A stretch of DNA of 64,000 bases from Dyadobacter sp. MSC1_007 (lineage in GTDB: Bacteria; Bacteroidota; Bacteroidia; Cytophagales; Spirosomataceae). Below the pieces are notes generated by a model. The model saw only the letters and a program-made list of their open reading frames with translations. It was not told the origin of the DNA and did not search any database. Position 1 is the first letter of the stretch. Every line of letters begins with the position of its first letter. Positions 35,102 through 43,778 of this stretch are shown here, piece after piece. The stretch is taken from the NCBI RefSeq assembly GCF_023667495.1, contig NZ_JAMOZL010000017.1, positions 92,963-156,962 on the forward strand. The letters are read 5' to 3'. The position numbers were made by a program, and so were the translations under genes.

Positions 35102-38100
35102 TTGAAGTACTTTCTACTTACCTCTTTATGCCTATGCCTGTATTTTTCTGCGCATGCGCAAATACCCGTCGACTTCCAGTTCTGTACAGGCACCGGCGAG
35201 CTGTGCGTAACCCCCAGTGATTCGACCTATGAGCTTTGTCTTACCCTTAAACCCGGTTTTTGTGACTCGAAAGAATACGAAATCAGGTGGGGCGACGGCA
35301 AAACAGAGCGCGTTACGCTGACCGCCGAAAAGAAAGCCACGCATGTTTATGACCTCAGGCAGTTCGCCAAGAATTGTAGTGATGCCGAAATTGAATACAA
35401 CTTCAACATTCGCGCCGTTAACTGCGGAAATGATAACAAGGGTTATTTGCTGATATTTAAGAAAAGGCCAGAGGCCAGGCCGGTGATCGAAGCCGCTTGC
35501 GCCGGCGCTACCGTGATGATCCGGAACCAAAGCTGCCCCACTTACGATATTGACTTTCTATGGGAATTCAGCGATGGCAGAACCAGCACTGACACCTACC
35601 CGTATCTTACTTTTACAGACCCTACAAAAACCTACAAAGTCAAATTGACAGCCACCTCCAAAGTTTGCGGTTCCAGTACTGCGGAAACGGAGTTCAGACT
35701 CGCTAAACCACCTGTTGCCGACTTCAAAGTTTCGGGTGTGTCAGTAATTGAAAAAGACACTGTTGTATGCTTGTCCAGCGGCGGGGTTATCGACCTCGAC
35801 GGCAGTATCTCACAAGATGAGTCCGGCTACGGCTGGGAGATTGATGGTGGAAAATTCACTTATCAGAACAGTACTAAGCCCAATGCTGCGGCCATTAAGA
35901 TCAAACTGGAAGAGGCCAAAGAATATACGATTACCCTAACCGTAAACAATAGTTGCGGCGACAGAAAGATCACCAGAAAATACAAGGTGATCAGCACCAC
36001 GGCACCCTCCGTTACTCCACAGCCGGATGTCTGCGAAGAAATAACTTACAAGATAGCCAGCCCTATCCCCGGTGCAGTTTATACCATGAACGGCACACCA
36101 TTTTCGCCAGGACAGGAACTTGCCGTCAAATTTGCGTCCGCGCCTTACATTGTCGTAGCCAAAGTCCAGAATGCCTGTGGTATGCAAACGGCAAGCGACA
36201 CATTCAACGTTTCACCGGCCCAACCGGTAAAAATCGTATCCATTCCCAAGGATACTTTGATATGTACGAGCTCCGAACGCATTTTGCTCACTGCCAACCT
36301 GCAAGGCGGTGAATGGAGCGGAGGGGGCGTTGAGACCGTCAACGGGCAGAGTTTCTTTATCCCCAAAACACCGGGCATTTTCAACATTGCCTATACCCGC
36401 GGCTCAGGCAAATGCTTGATGACCACATCTGTAAAGGTATCTGTTGAAGGCATTCAGGCCACCGCCGACAACAAGTCCATATGCGAAGGCACAGCCTGGA
36501 TCAAACTTTCCGGGACGCCAGCAGGCGGCCAATGGGCAACGGCTTCCTGTTCGGGTTGCATTAAAGGAGATACCCTTTTTACCGCAGGATTATCGGGCAA
36601 TGAATTTGACATCCGGTATAGCGTTGCAAGTAAGACCGGTTGCAAGGCAGAAGCGCAGGCGAAGGTAACTATCGGTAGCCCCAAAGCGGAGTTTTCAATT
36701 CAAGACGGCTGCGCCGGACAGGCCTTTAAGCCAGTCAACACGTCGTCGCGGGCGGACGTCTATGTGTGGATGGTTAATAACGAAGTCGTTGCCAACGAGG
36801 CGAATCCTGGGCTTCAATTGTCTCCGGGTAAACAAATCATTACCCTTATCGCACGCGCAGGAACTTGTGCCGATACGCTTACGCGTGAAGTTACGATTAC
36901 ACGTCCGCCTGGAAAAATCGCTTTTATACCGAGCGTAACAGCCGGTTGCGCTCCTTTGAATGTTTCCTTTAATATAAATGGCAGCGCCGAGCCTGGCATC
37001 GAATATGTTTGGAAAGTAAATGGTCAGACTGTTTTTAAAGGATTTCAGCTTCCAGCCAGAGTATTTGATAATACGAGCAGAAAAGATTCCGCCTATCAAA
37101 TCAGCGTAGCAGCTGATAATGCCTGCGGAGGTCAGACCGATGTTAAAGAGGTCACGGTCAGGCCTGGCACGCGTGCCGAAATAGGCGTCGATTCGACGAT
37201 GCTCAGGTGCACACCCGCTTCTCTCCTATTTTCCAATCGGTCCACGGGCCACAACAAGAAATCGTCGGCGTGGTCATTTGGCGACGGTACCACGTTGCTA
37301 TCCGCCGCCGATACACTATCTCACCAATTTTCTGCAAAAGACAGTGCCAGCACATACATTGTCAGGCTGAAAGTCACCGGCGAATGCGGAGCAGACAATG
37401 ACTCGGTGGCCATTAGCGTATATCCCAGCACCGTGAAAGCACTGTATACCATTTCCAAATCGGTAGTATGCCCGGGTGAAGTCGTACAATTCAAGGACGC
37501 TTCGGTCCCAAAGCCCGTCCGCTGGTTATGGCGATTCGGCGATGGGACCATCGCAACCACCGCTAACCCCAGGCACACATTTTCCAAAAGCAAAAGCGAA
37601 TACAAAGTGACGCTCATTGCCTTTACGGACTGTGGTTCCGATTCTACGCAATTGACTATCAGAACAACCGAGCCACCCACGGGAACTTTTGAAAACCCTG
37701 CCCTGGCTTGTGACAACTCATCAGTAAAGTTTGCCAACCAGTCGCCTCCCGAGTTCGGGTTTGTGTGGGATTTCGGGGACGGCAGTCCGCTTGATTCGCT
37801 CAACCATTCTCCTGAACATCTTTATGCCGGTGCGGGAACCTATCAGGTGAGTTTGAGTCTCTTCCGAAACACACAGGCATGTAAGGTAGTCGTAAAAAAA
37901 ACAGCCGTAACCATCGTTTCCCCCGCCAAAGCCGATTTTGGCTTCGCCGGCGACTCATTGTTCTGCGCGCCCGGCCCGGTAGTCATGCTCAATCATTCCG
38001 AACCTGCTGACCGCTATTTATGGTATTTCAGCGATGGACGGACTGCCGAAGTGGGGCAGCCTGCCCTTCCCTTTGAGCCGGGCACCTACGATGTAAAATT

Positions 38101-38467
38101 GGTTACTGTAAAGAGCGGCGTTTGCATGGATTCGGTTGAACGCGCGGCAGCGTTTGTAGTCCGGGAATGCCAATTGGACATTCCACAGGCATTTACTCCT
38201 AACGGCGACGGCGTCGGCGATCGCTATACATTGTTTGGAACAGGAATCAGCAAAATCGGTCTTTTGCGAATCCGCAATCGCTGGGGAGAAGTTGTCTTCG
38301 AAATGAAAGATGTCCAACCCGGTAGCCAGCAACCAGGCGAATCCTGGGACGGGAATTTCGGTGGCAAGGAAATGCCCGCCGATATGTACGTTTACGAAGC
38401 CGATGTCCTCTATATTGATCAAAAAAAATCCGAAAAACTACGGGGAAATATTTACCTGGCCCGCTGA
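35102..38467 (+). CDS. PKD-repeat protein with T9SS type B sorting domain
   Basis: 1121 residues beginning at a TTG codon: no in-frame ATG gives the signal peptide KYFLLTSLCLCLYFSAHAQ, and the nearby ATG at 35091 is out of frame and stops after four codons. The body has several PKD-like units with FGDG/FSDG turns (e.g. WEFSDGRTST, WSFGDGTT, WRFGDGTI, WDFGDGSP, WYFSDGRT) and Ig-like segments with paired Cys. The last ~90 residues, starting IPQAFTPNGDGVGD and ending with WDGNFGGKEMPADMYVYEA, are the gliding-motility/CHU_C type B sorting signal for type IX secretion. A cell-surface adhesin or structural protein. It is followed 5 bases later by a PorP/SprF gene, the usual partner. Confidence 0.93.
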   Translation: MKYFLLTSLCLCLYFSAHAQIPVDFQFCTGTGELCVTPSDSTYELCLTLKPGFCDSKEYEIRWGDGKTERVTLTAEKKATHVYDLRQFAKNCSDAEIEYNFNIRAVNCGNDNKGYLLIFKKRPEARPVIEAACAGATVMIRNQSCPTYDIDFLWEFSDGRTSTDTYPYLTFTDPTKTYKVKLTATSKVCGSSTAETEFRLAKPPVADFKVSGVSVIEKDTVVCLSSGGVIDLDGSISQDESGYGWEIDGGKFTYQNSTKPNAAAIKIKLEEAKEYTITLTVNNSCGDRKITRKYKVISTTAPSVTPQPDVCEEITYKIASPIPGAVYTMNGTPFSPGQELAVKFASAPYIVVAKVQNACGMQTASDTFNVSPAQPVKIVSIPKDTLICTSSERILLTANLQGGEWSGGGVETVNGQSFFIPKTPGIFNIAYTRGSGKCLMTTSVKVSVEGIQATADNKSICEGTAWIKLSGTPAGGQWATASCSGCIKGDTLFTAGLSGNEFDIRYSVASKTGCKAEAQAKVTIGSPKAEFSIQDGCAGQAFKPVNTSSRADVYVWMVNNEVVANEANPGLQLSPGKQIITLIARAGTCADTLTREVTITRPPGKIAFIPSVTAGCAPLNVSFNINGSAEPGIEYVWKVNGQTVFKGFQLPARVFDNTSRKDSAYQISVAADNACGGQTDVKEVTVRPGTRAEIGVDSTMLRCTPASLLFSNRSTGHNKKSSAWSFGDGTTLLSAADTLSHQFSAKDSASTYIVRLKVTGECGADNDSVAISVYPSTVKALYTISKSVVCPGEVVQFKDASVPKPVRWLWRFGDGTIATTANPRHTFSKSKSEYKVTLIAFTDCGSDSTQLTIRTTEPPTGTFENPALACDNSSVKFANQSPPEFGFVWDFGDGSPLDSLNHSPEHLYAGAGTYQVSLSLFRNTQACKVVVKKTAVTIVSPAKADFGFAGDSLFCAPGPVVMLNHSEPADRYLWYFSDGRTAEVGQPALPFEPGTYDVKLVTVKSGVCMDSVERAAAFVVRECQLDIPQAFTPNGDGVGDRYTLFGTGISKIGLLRIRNRWGEVVFEMKDVQPGSQQPGESWDGNFGGKEMPADMYVYEADVLYIDQKKSEKLRGNIYLAR

Positions 38468-38472
38468 CATTT

Positions 38473-39483
38473 ATGAAAAGAACTTTAATTTTTTGGGCCG
38501 CGATTTACTGCCTGTGTAATTCAGTCCGGGCACAGTCACCGCAATTTTCTCAATTTTACGCTAACCCTATTTATGCTAATCCGGCATTTGCCGGAGATGC
38601 CGGAACGCCTCGTCTGATCGCCAACTATCGTAATCAATGGGCAACCGTCGGCACGGCATTTCAAACTGCTGCGTTCTCGTTCGACACTTATGCCGAAGAC
38701 CAGCAAATGGGCTTGGGAGTCCAGGTGCTTCACGACCAGCGTGGAAATGCACTGAAAAGTGATCAGCTTTCCGGCCAGTTATCGAAGTTGGTGTACCTCG
38801 ATGGCCAGAAGGAGCTTCGGCTGATCGGCGGCGTCCAGGCTGCGTGGGCATTAAACCGATGGAACGGGACTGACCTTACCTATGTTTCCGATTTCCTGGG
38901 CAGCCCGGACCCGCTCTCCGGAAATGCCATTCAACAAAACCGGTTTACTTTATCGGTCGGCGGCATTCTTGAATACGTGCCCAGGCATGAGGACTACGCA
39001 TCTTACTGGATCAGCAGTGCCTGGCACAATATAGGCGTCAATAGTCCTGTCAGTGTCGACCATCAACGAATCAACATCCAGCTGGGCTCTAAAATCCCCA
39101 TCGGCATTCCGGCTTTGTTTGGCAACAATCTCGGCAGCGACCTGAGCCGGGAAAGTGCGCTGAACCTGGGAATACAGGTAAGAAAACAAGGAAGTTCGCG
39201 GCAACTCGACGCTGGCTTTAACGTGATTTTTTCGCCATTGGTGATGGGTGTATGGTATCGCGGGATGATCTGGGGAAACACCCGCCGCGACGCGCTGATC
39301 GGTACCGCCGGATGGGCATATGGCAATATGCTCGTCCAGGCCAGTTACGACCTGCCCGTGTCATCCCTCGGTACGGACACCGGGTCATTTGAAATATCGA
39401 TCTGGTACGGCTTTGACGCACTGTTCCGTTTCGCCGGCAAAAGAACGACTGATCGCAGAGCACGAAAATGCCTTCGTTACTAA
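38473..39483 (+). CDS. PorP/SprF family type IX secretion membrane protein
   Basis: 336 residues with a signal peptide ending near VRAQS. The hallmark start QFSQFYANPIYANPAFAG, followed by RLIANYRNQW, is typical of PorP/SprF. The rest alternates as an outer-membrane beta-barrel. Members are encoded right after type B sorting-domain proteins and are needed for their display on the surface, as SprF is for SprB. Here the 5-base gap to the PKD gene supports that pairing. Confidence 0.95.
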   Translation: MKRTLIFWAAIYCLCNSVRAQSPQFSQFYANPIYANPAFAGDAGTPRLIANYRNQWATVGTAFQTAAFSFDTYAEDQQMGLGVQVLHDQRGNALKSDQLSGQLSKLVYLDGQKELRLIGGVQAAWALNRWNGTDLTYVSDFLGSPDPLSGNAIQQNRFTLSVGGILEYVPRHEDYASYWISSAWHNIGVNSPVSVDHQRINIQLGSKIPIGIPALFGNNLGSDLSRESALNLGIQVRKQGSSRQLDAGFNVIFSPLVMGVWYRGMIWGNTRRDALIGTAGWAYGNMLVQASYDLPVSSLGTDTGSFEISIWYGFDALFRFAGKRTTDRRARKCLRY

Positions 39484-39543
39484 TGTAAAACGACGTACGA
39501 GCAAAAGGGGCAAACTTTTCGCTAAGAAAGTCTATGGATAGCC

Positions 39544-41412
39544 TTACAAATCGCCTTTATCCAAAAATACGCCCCTGCCGTTCATTTTCACCGGGCCGTA
39601 GTAGAGACCGTGATCGGCTTTAATATTAAATTTTTCCTTCAATTTTTGTTGTAGTTCAACAGGTTGTTTGTTACCGTTGACAACCAGTTCACCTTCGCTG
39701 AGGCCGAACCATTCCAGATCTGTCGGTTTGGAAATCACCTTTGCCTCTACCAGCTCTGAGATCACGCCTCTGACGCGCTCCTGATCAGCAGAAATATCGG
39801 CCGGCTCAGGCATTTTTTTCACCTTAAATTTTTTATCCTCTTTCCACTCCTTGTGTTTTTGTTTCTCTAATTTGAGATGCTTTTGACCGTCGTTATCTTT
39901 TTTGAATTCTTTTTGGTGACTTTTATCAATCTTGAATTCCTTGCGAACGTCCTTTCCATCTTTACCATTCGAATCCCAATCCTTACTTTTTAACTCCTTG
40001 ATTTCCCGCTCATTTCGGGAATATCGATGTGCCCTTTCTATGGAGGCGCGCTTGCTTTCACGTGCCGCATAGTACGACTTATCTATTTCCGCCAGGAGTT
40101 TTTCATATTGCCCTAGCTCGTCTTCCGGAATCCGGGCATTATTTATTTTAAGAGAGACCACCTTGCCGTTTTCGATTTTCACACGGTATATGTTATCCTT
40201 ATCGTCACGGACTTCCATATCCCGGTTGGCAACGTCCTCATTGGTATGAAAAAACCTGAAACTTTGAAACTTCCAGCTTGTATCAACCGGCATTTCCTCC
40301 AAAACACTTCTCGTAACATCAACATTCTGAGGCCTTTCACTCAAACTCGCTCTCTCGGTAAAACCTTTGGGCTTTATGGATGTATTTTCCTGCGAAACAA
40401 TCCGAGTCACCTCATGCCTATTGTCCTTTGAAGATGCCACAGCTTTGAGCGATTGTTCCGGATTTGGGACGTAGGAAAAGGCCGAAACGATCAGCAGTCC
40501 TCCCAGCAATACGATTTTTTCCATCTTGTTCAGTCGTTTATTTTCATGGTTAATAATTCTCTTCAAACGGTTCACCAATTGATTGCTGCCAAGCCCAAGA
40601 ACCAGATCAGACCGCGCTGGCAGCTGGGAATGGAAGGCAAGCAAAGCTTCCAGGTAATTGCTTTTGACCGATGTATTGGCCAGTACAATATCGTCGCAGC
40701 AAGTTTCTCTCTCTTCCTTTATCAGAGAAGACAACCAAAGCAATCCCGGATTAAAAAAGAAGATCGTTTCCAGCAAACTCTGTAAAAGATTGACCAGATA
40801 ATCCCTTCGCCTGATGTGCGCCAATTCATGTATTAATATCGTTTCAATTTGTTCGGCAGGAAGTTGAAAAATCAGGCCAAATGGTATAAGAATCACCGGT
40901 TTGAAATGCCCGACGGTGACCGGAACTTTCACTAACTCAGATTGCAACAAGCTGATTGATTGGCGTATGCCAAGTTTTTGGGCATAATTTTTAACCAGAT
41001 CTTTCCAATCTCCGCTAACCTGGTGCACTTTCTGAGAACGTATCCGGTGTATATAGAACAGTCCACTGATCAATCCCAGACTTTTGAGCGCAAAACAAAG
41101 AAACCAAACTGTAAATATCCACACAGCATTTTGGTTGATAAAGGCGTTTAGCTGACCCAGCGCGTCGATATTCCTGGGGACAAACGCGCGATCGGATAGC
41201 GAAAAACCCGTCAATTTAATATGGTCCGGAGCTGTGGTGGCCATATTGACCCGATCATATGATCCGCTTCCCTGGTAAAAAATAAAGCCGGTAATCAGAA
41301 CAAAGACGATCAAACAACTACATAGCAAGCGGTAACGAAGCTGTGAAGACGATTTTTGAGTACAAACCAAAATTATCCCAGCCAGCACAGCTGCAATCAG
41401 ACCAATCCACAA
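39544..41412 (-). CDS. M56 family metallopeptidase (BlaR1/MecR1-like)
   Basis: 622 residues. Four hydrophobic segments in the first ~320 residues carry the zinc motif HELAH (195-199) and the nearby ERETCCDD with the third ligand. The C-terminal half has no penicillin-binding sensor domain; instead there is a long charged, Lys-rich region (~residues 445-540, e.g. KEFKIDKSHQKEFKKDN) and a final segment (EGELVVNGNKQPVELQQKLKEKF) of unknown role. The protease would cleave the BlaI-type repressor encoded just upstream after sensing an unknown signal. Its gene begins 81 bases after the blaI stop in the same operon. Confidence 0.92.
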   Translation of the reverse strand: MWIGLIAAVLAGIILVCTQKSSSQLRYRLLCSCLIVFVLITGFIFYQGSGSYDRVNMATTAPDHIKLTGFSLSDRAFVPRNIDALGQLNAFINQNAVWIFTVWFLCFALKSLGLISGLFYIHRIRSQKVHQVSGDWKDLVKNYAQKLGIRQSISLLQSELVKVPVTVGHFKPVILIPFGLIFQLPAEQIETILIHELAHIRRRDYLVNLLQSLLETIFFFNPGLLWLSSLIKEERETCCDDIVLANTSVKSNYLEALLAFHSQLPARSDLVLGLGSNQLVNRLKRIINHENKRLNKMEKIVLLGGLLIVSAFSYVPNPEQSLKAVASSKDNRHEVTRIVSQENTSIKPKGFTERASLSERPQNVDVTRSVLEEMPVDTSWKFQSFRFFHTNEDVANRDMEVRDDKDNIYRVKIENGKVVSLKINNARIPEDELGQYEKLLAEIDKSYYAARESKRASIERAHRYSRNEREIKELKSKDWDSNGKDGKDVRKEFKIDKSHQKEFKKDNDGQKHLKLEKQKHKEWKEDKKFKVKKMPEPADISADQERVRGVISELVEAKVISKPTDLEWFGLSEGELVVNGNKQPVELQQKLKEKFNIKADHGLYYGPVKMNGRGVFLDKGDL

Positions 41413-41493
41413 TGAATGGATCAGCGTCCAGCAGATAACCCGGATGTGCTCATCTTCAAAAATCCCGGCAAGGAAGGATGCGTTAATGTTTCG

Positions 41494-41895
41494 CTATTTT
41501 TCGTCTATCTTTTTAATCAATTCCCTGAAAGTCTCCATCTCCTGGTCGGACATCTTTTTGTTGCCCAACAACTGCATCATCAGATTACTGGCGGAACCGT
41601 TGAATATGGTATCTACTACCCGGTCAAGAAGCAGGCTTTTCGTTTTGGACTCTTCCTGCGCAGCCCAGTAAATGTGCTTCATCTGGCTTTCGTCTTTTTT
41701 CAAAAACCCCTTTTCTACCATGATCTGCATCAACTTCAATGTTGACATATAAATGACCTGTCTCGTATGTTGATTCAAGTGGTCATTTACGAAGCGCGCC
41801 GTGGACGGACCAAATTCCCACAATACCTGAAGGATTTCGAGCTCCGACTTGGTCGGCTCCTGATTCGTGTCTTTTTGTTGGCTTTTACCTTTCAT
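41494..41895 (-). CDS. BlaI/MecI/CopY family transcriptional repressor
   Basis: 133 residues with the winged helix typical of BlaI: TKSELEILQVLWEFGPST then VIYMSTLKLMQIMVEKGFLKKD, and a C-terminal helical dimerisation part (LMMQLLGNKKMSDQEMETFRELIKKID) where BlaR1 proteases cut. First gene of a two-gene operon with the M56 protease. Three ATAAGAAA-type sites upstream are likely operators. The regulon beyond the operon is unknown; these pairs in Bacteroidota are not always linked to beta-lactams. Confidence 0.95.
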   Translation of the reverse strand: MKGKSQQKDTNQEPTKSELEILQVLWEFGPSTARFVNDHLNQHTRQVIYMSTLKLMQIMVEKGFLKKDESQMKHIYWAAQEESKTKSLLLDRVVDTIFNGSASNLMMQLLGNKKMSDQEMETFRELIKKIDEK

Positions 41896-41904
41896 ATATC
41901 AAAC

Positions 41905-42018
41905 ATAAGAAAACTTTCTGAGAACGCATAAGAAATGTTTCTTATATCAATTATTTTTCTGATAATATTGCCCATTACACTGTAAATCAATAAACTAAAC
42001 ATAAGAGAAATTTCTTAC
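41905..42018. promoter_or_regulatory. Cluster of BlaI-type operator sites
   Basis: Perfect inverted repeat ATAAGAAA-TG-TTTCTTAT at 41928-41945. A half-conserved copy ATAAGAAA-AC-TTTCTGAG lies at 41905-41922, and ATAAGAGAAATTTCTTAC lies at 42001-42018. All lie upstream of the BlaI gene (start 41895), the first at only ten bases. Confidence 0.7.
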
Positions 42019-42041
42019 TAATCTGAAAAAATAATACACTT

Positions 42042-42107
42042 ATGAGATCATCGGGAAACGAGGACGGTAAAAAAGCGCTCATGAAATTGCTCGAACAAAA
42101 AGAATAG
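42042..42107 (+). CDS. Possible 21-residue small protein divergent from blaI
   Basis: An ATG 24 bases beyond the third operator-like site opens a 21-codon frame MRSSGNEDGKKALMKLLEQK(E), ending just before the convergent nucleoside-hydrolase-like gene. It may be a small protein controlled by BlaI, or a remnant of a BlaI target. No ribosome-binding sequence is clear; low confidence. Confidence 0.25.
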   Translation: MRSSGNEDGKKALMKLLEQKE

Positions 42108-42112
42108 GCTTG

Positions 42113-43534
42113 CTACTCAGGCAATACCGTCACAATGACCCGTTGGTACCGCGTGAGAGATGGTGTGCCTTTATCGGTCACCTGCAAGATAAAATGAATG
42201 GTCTCGGGCTTACTAACTGTTGGTGCCGTCACCGGCAAATCATACAGATTGGTAGCATAAGGTTGGAAGCTGATCTTTCCTGCGTACGTGCCGGCCTCCT
42301 TGTAGAGGAACCACCGGTAGCTCATCGAATCCCCATCAGGATCGTAGCTACCGTCCGCATTCAGATGGAACGCCTCCCCCGATTTGATTGTAAACGAAGC
42401 CGGATGGGCTAGTTTGGGAACCGGCGGATGATTGGCCTGCCCATAAGACTTGGTGCACCAATCCATCCGGGCGGCAAAATCGTGCTGGTAGGCTTCCCGC
42501 CAGCGCCAGATTGTCGCCTGATTGCTGATGTATGCCTGATTATCGACCAACGAGGTTACCGAATCGTTAGCATTGGTCCAGATGGCCCGCGTTTCTATGC
42601 TATCTTTCGGCCAGTTCTCCCGTTTGAAAAAACTGGCGTTAGAATCGCGAAATCCGGGCTGGTACAACTCATACCGCCCGCCCCAGCCCCCGTAGTCAGG
42701 ATGCTCCGGATGACTTAATCCATTGTCAATCAGATTCAAGAAAGAAGGTGTATCTCCTTCCATGCCATAGGCCACATCGGGATAAACCGCTCCCAGTGGC
42801 CCGTGGCCTTGCTGAATGTGGGTGGCCAGCCAGGCGTTGGAAACCACCTCTTTGTTGGCACCAGGAAACGGAAATGCGATTCCCAGCCAGGTGGCATAGG
42901 CGTAATTATAACCGGGCGTGACAATATAGAAGATAGTCGGAAAGTTTTTGCGAATCCAGGGGCCGCTGTCATCCTGGTCCGAGATCGTGTAGACGCGCAC
43001 TTTCCGGTAAAGCCTTTCGGCCTCGCCGACGGTTTTGGTATGCCGGATTTTCCAGAGTGCCTGAGCCAGCACGTTACTGCCTCCCCAGACACTAAACCAG
43101 ACAGGCCGCTGGTCAGGTTTACTAAGTACCTGTACAATCCAGTCAGACCCTTCCGAGTCTTTGCCAGGCCCGACACCCGCCATACCATATACAGGCGGCC
43201 CTTTTTTGATTTTCGGTTTCAACTCCGCATAAGCCGGATAGCCTTTTTCGTGCCGTAGCAGGTTGGGCTGAACTTTTGCATAGGCCTGCAAAATTTTGTC
43301 GATGCTCTGGGGAGCGACCCTGGATTTTTGGTGAATGGAGGTTGTTGCTATCAGCCCCTCAACATCCCAGGTATTGGCATAGGTCAGAAACCGGACCATG
43401 GACTGCGCGTCGTCGGGATCGGCCTCAATGTCGGTTAAGACCATCACCCGCAGCTTCGGGGGCGCCTGGCCAAAAAGCATTTCAGGCAAGGCACTGGCTG
43501 CAAGCAGAAAAAGGCAGGTGATGATCGGTTTCAT
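42113..43534 (-). CDS. DUF1593 / nucleoside-hydrolase-like secreted protein
   Basis: 473 residues from MKPIITCLFL; a start four codons upstream is possible. A signal peptide ends near EMLFGQ. The N-terminal domain has VMVLTDIEADPDDAQSMVRF, a variant of the DxDxDD calcium site of nucleoside hydrolases, plus WSVWGGSNVLAQALWKI, which marks the DUF1593 (Sde182-like) family. The C-terminal ~100 residues form an immunoglobulin-like domain (ADGSYDPDGDSMSYRWFLY). Sde182 relatives are linked to cellulose degradation, but the substrate is unknown. Confidence 0.9.
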   Translation of the reverse strand: MKPIITCLFLLAASALPEMLFGQAPPKLRVMVLTDIEADPDDAQSMVRFLTYANTWDVEGLIATTSIHQKSRVAPQSIDKILQAYAKVQPNLLRHEKGYPAYAELKPKIKKGPPVYGMAGVGPGKDSEGSDWIVQVLSKPDQRPVWFSVWGGSNVLAQALWKIRHTKTVGEAERLYRKVRVYTISDQDDSGPWIRKNFPTIFYIVTPGYNYAYATWLGIAFPFPGANKEVVSNAWLATHIQQGHGPLGAVYPDVAYGMEGDTPSFLNLIDNGLSHPEHPDYGGWGGRYELYQPGFRDSNASFFKRENWPKDSIETRAIWTNANDSVTSLVDNQAYISNQATIWRWREAYQHDFAARMDWCTKSYGQANHPPVPKLAHPASFTIKSGEAFHLNADGSYDPDGDSMSYRWFLYKEAGTYAGKISFQPYATNLYDLPVTAPTVSKPETIHFILQVTDKGTPSLTRYQRVIVTVLPE

Positions 43535-43778
43535 AAGGTTGTTCATGTCAGAAGCGCAGAAGTGTTGTTCGCAAAACGCAAATAAGTAAAGGGTTCTCCT
43601 TTTTCCACTTACCCATTAATATCCGGGTTTCGCTTTAAGTTATCCAGCGTCGCCTTAGTACGGATTTATAAAATAGTACTCCTGAATCAGGTTTGCTGCA
43701 CCTTCATCCTGGAAGTATGGCAGACATTTGAGAGACGAAATGGAACAGTTTCATTTTGACCATCAAAAACTACTATCA

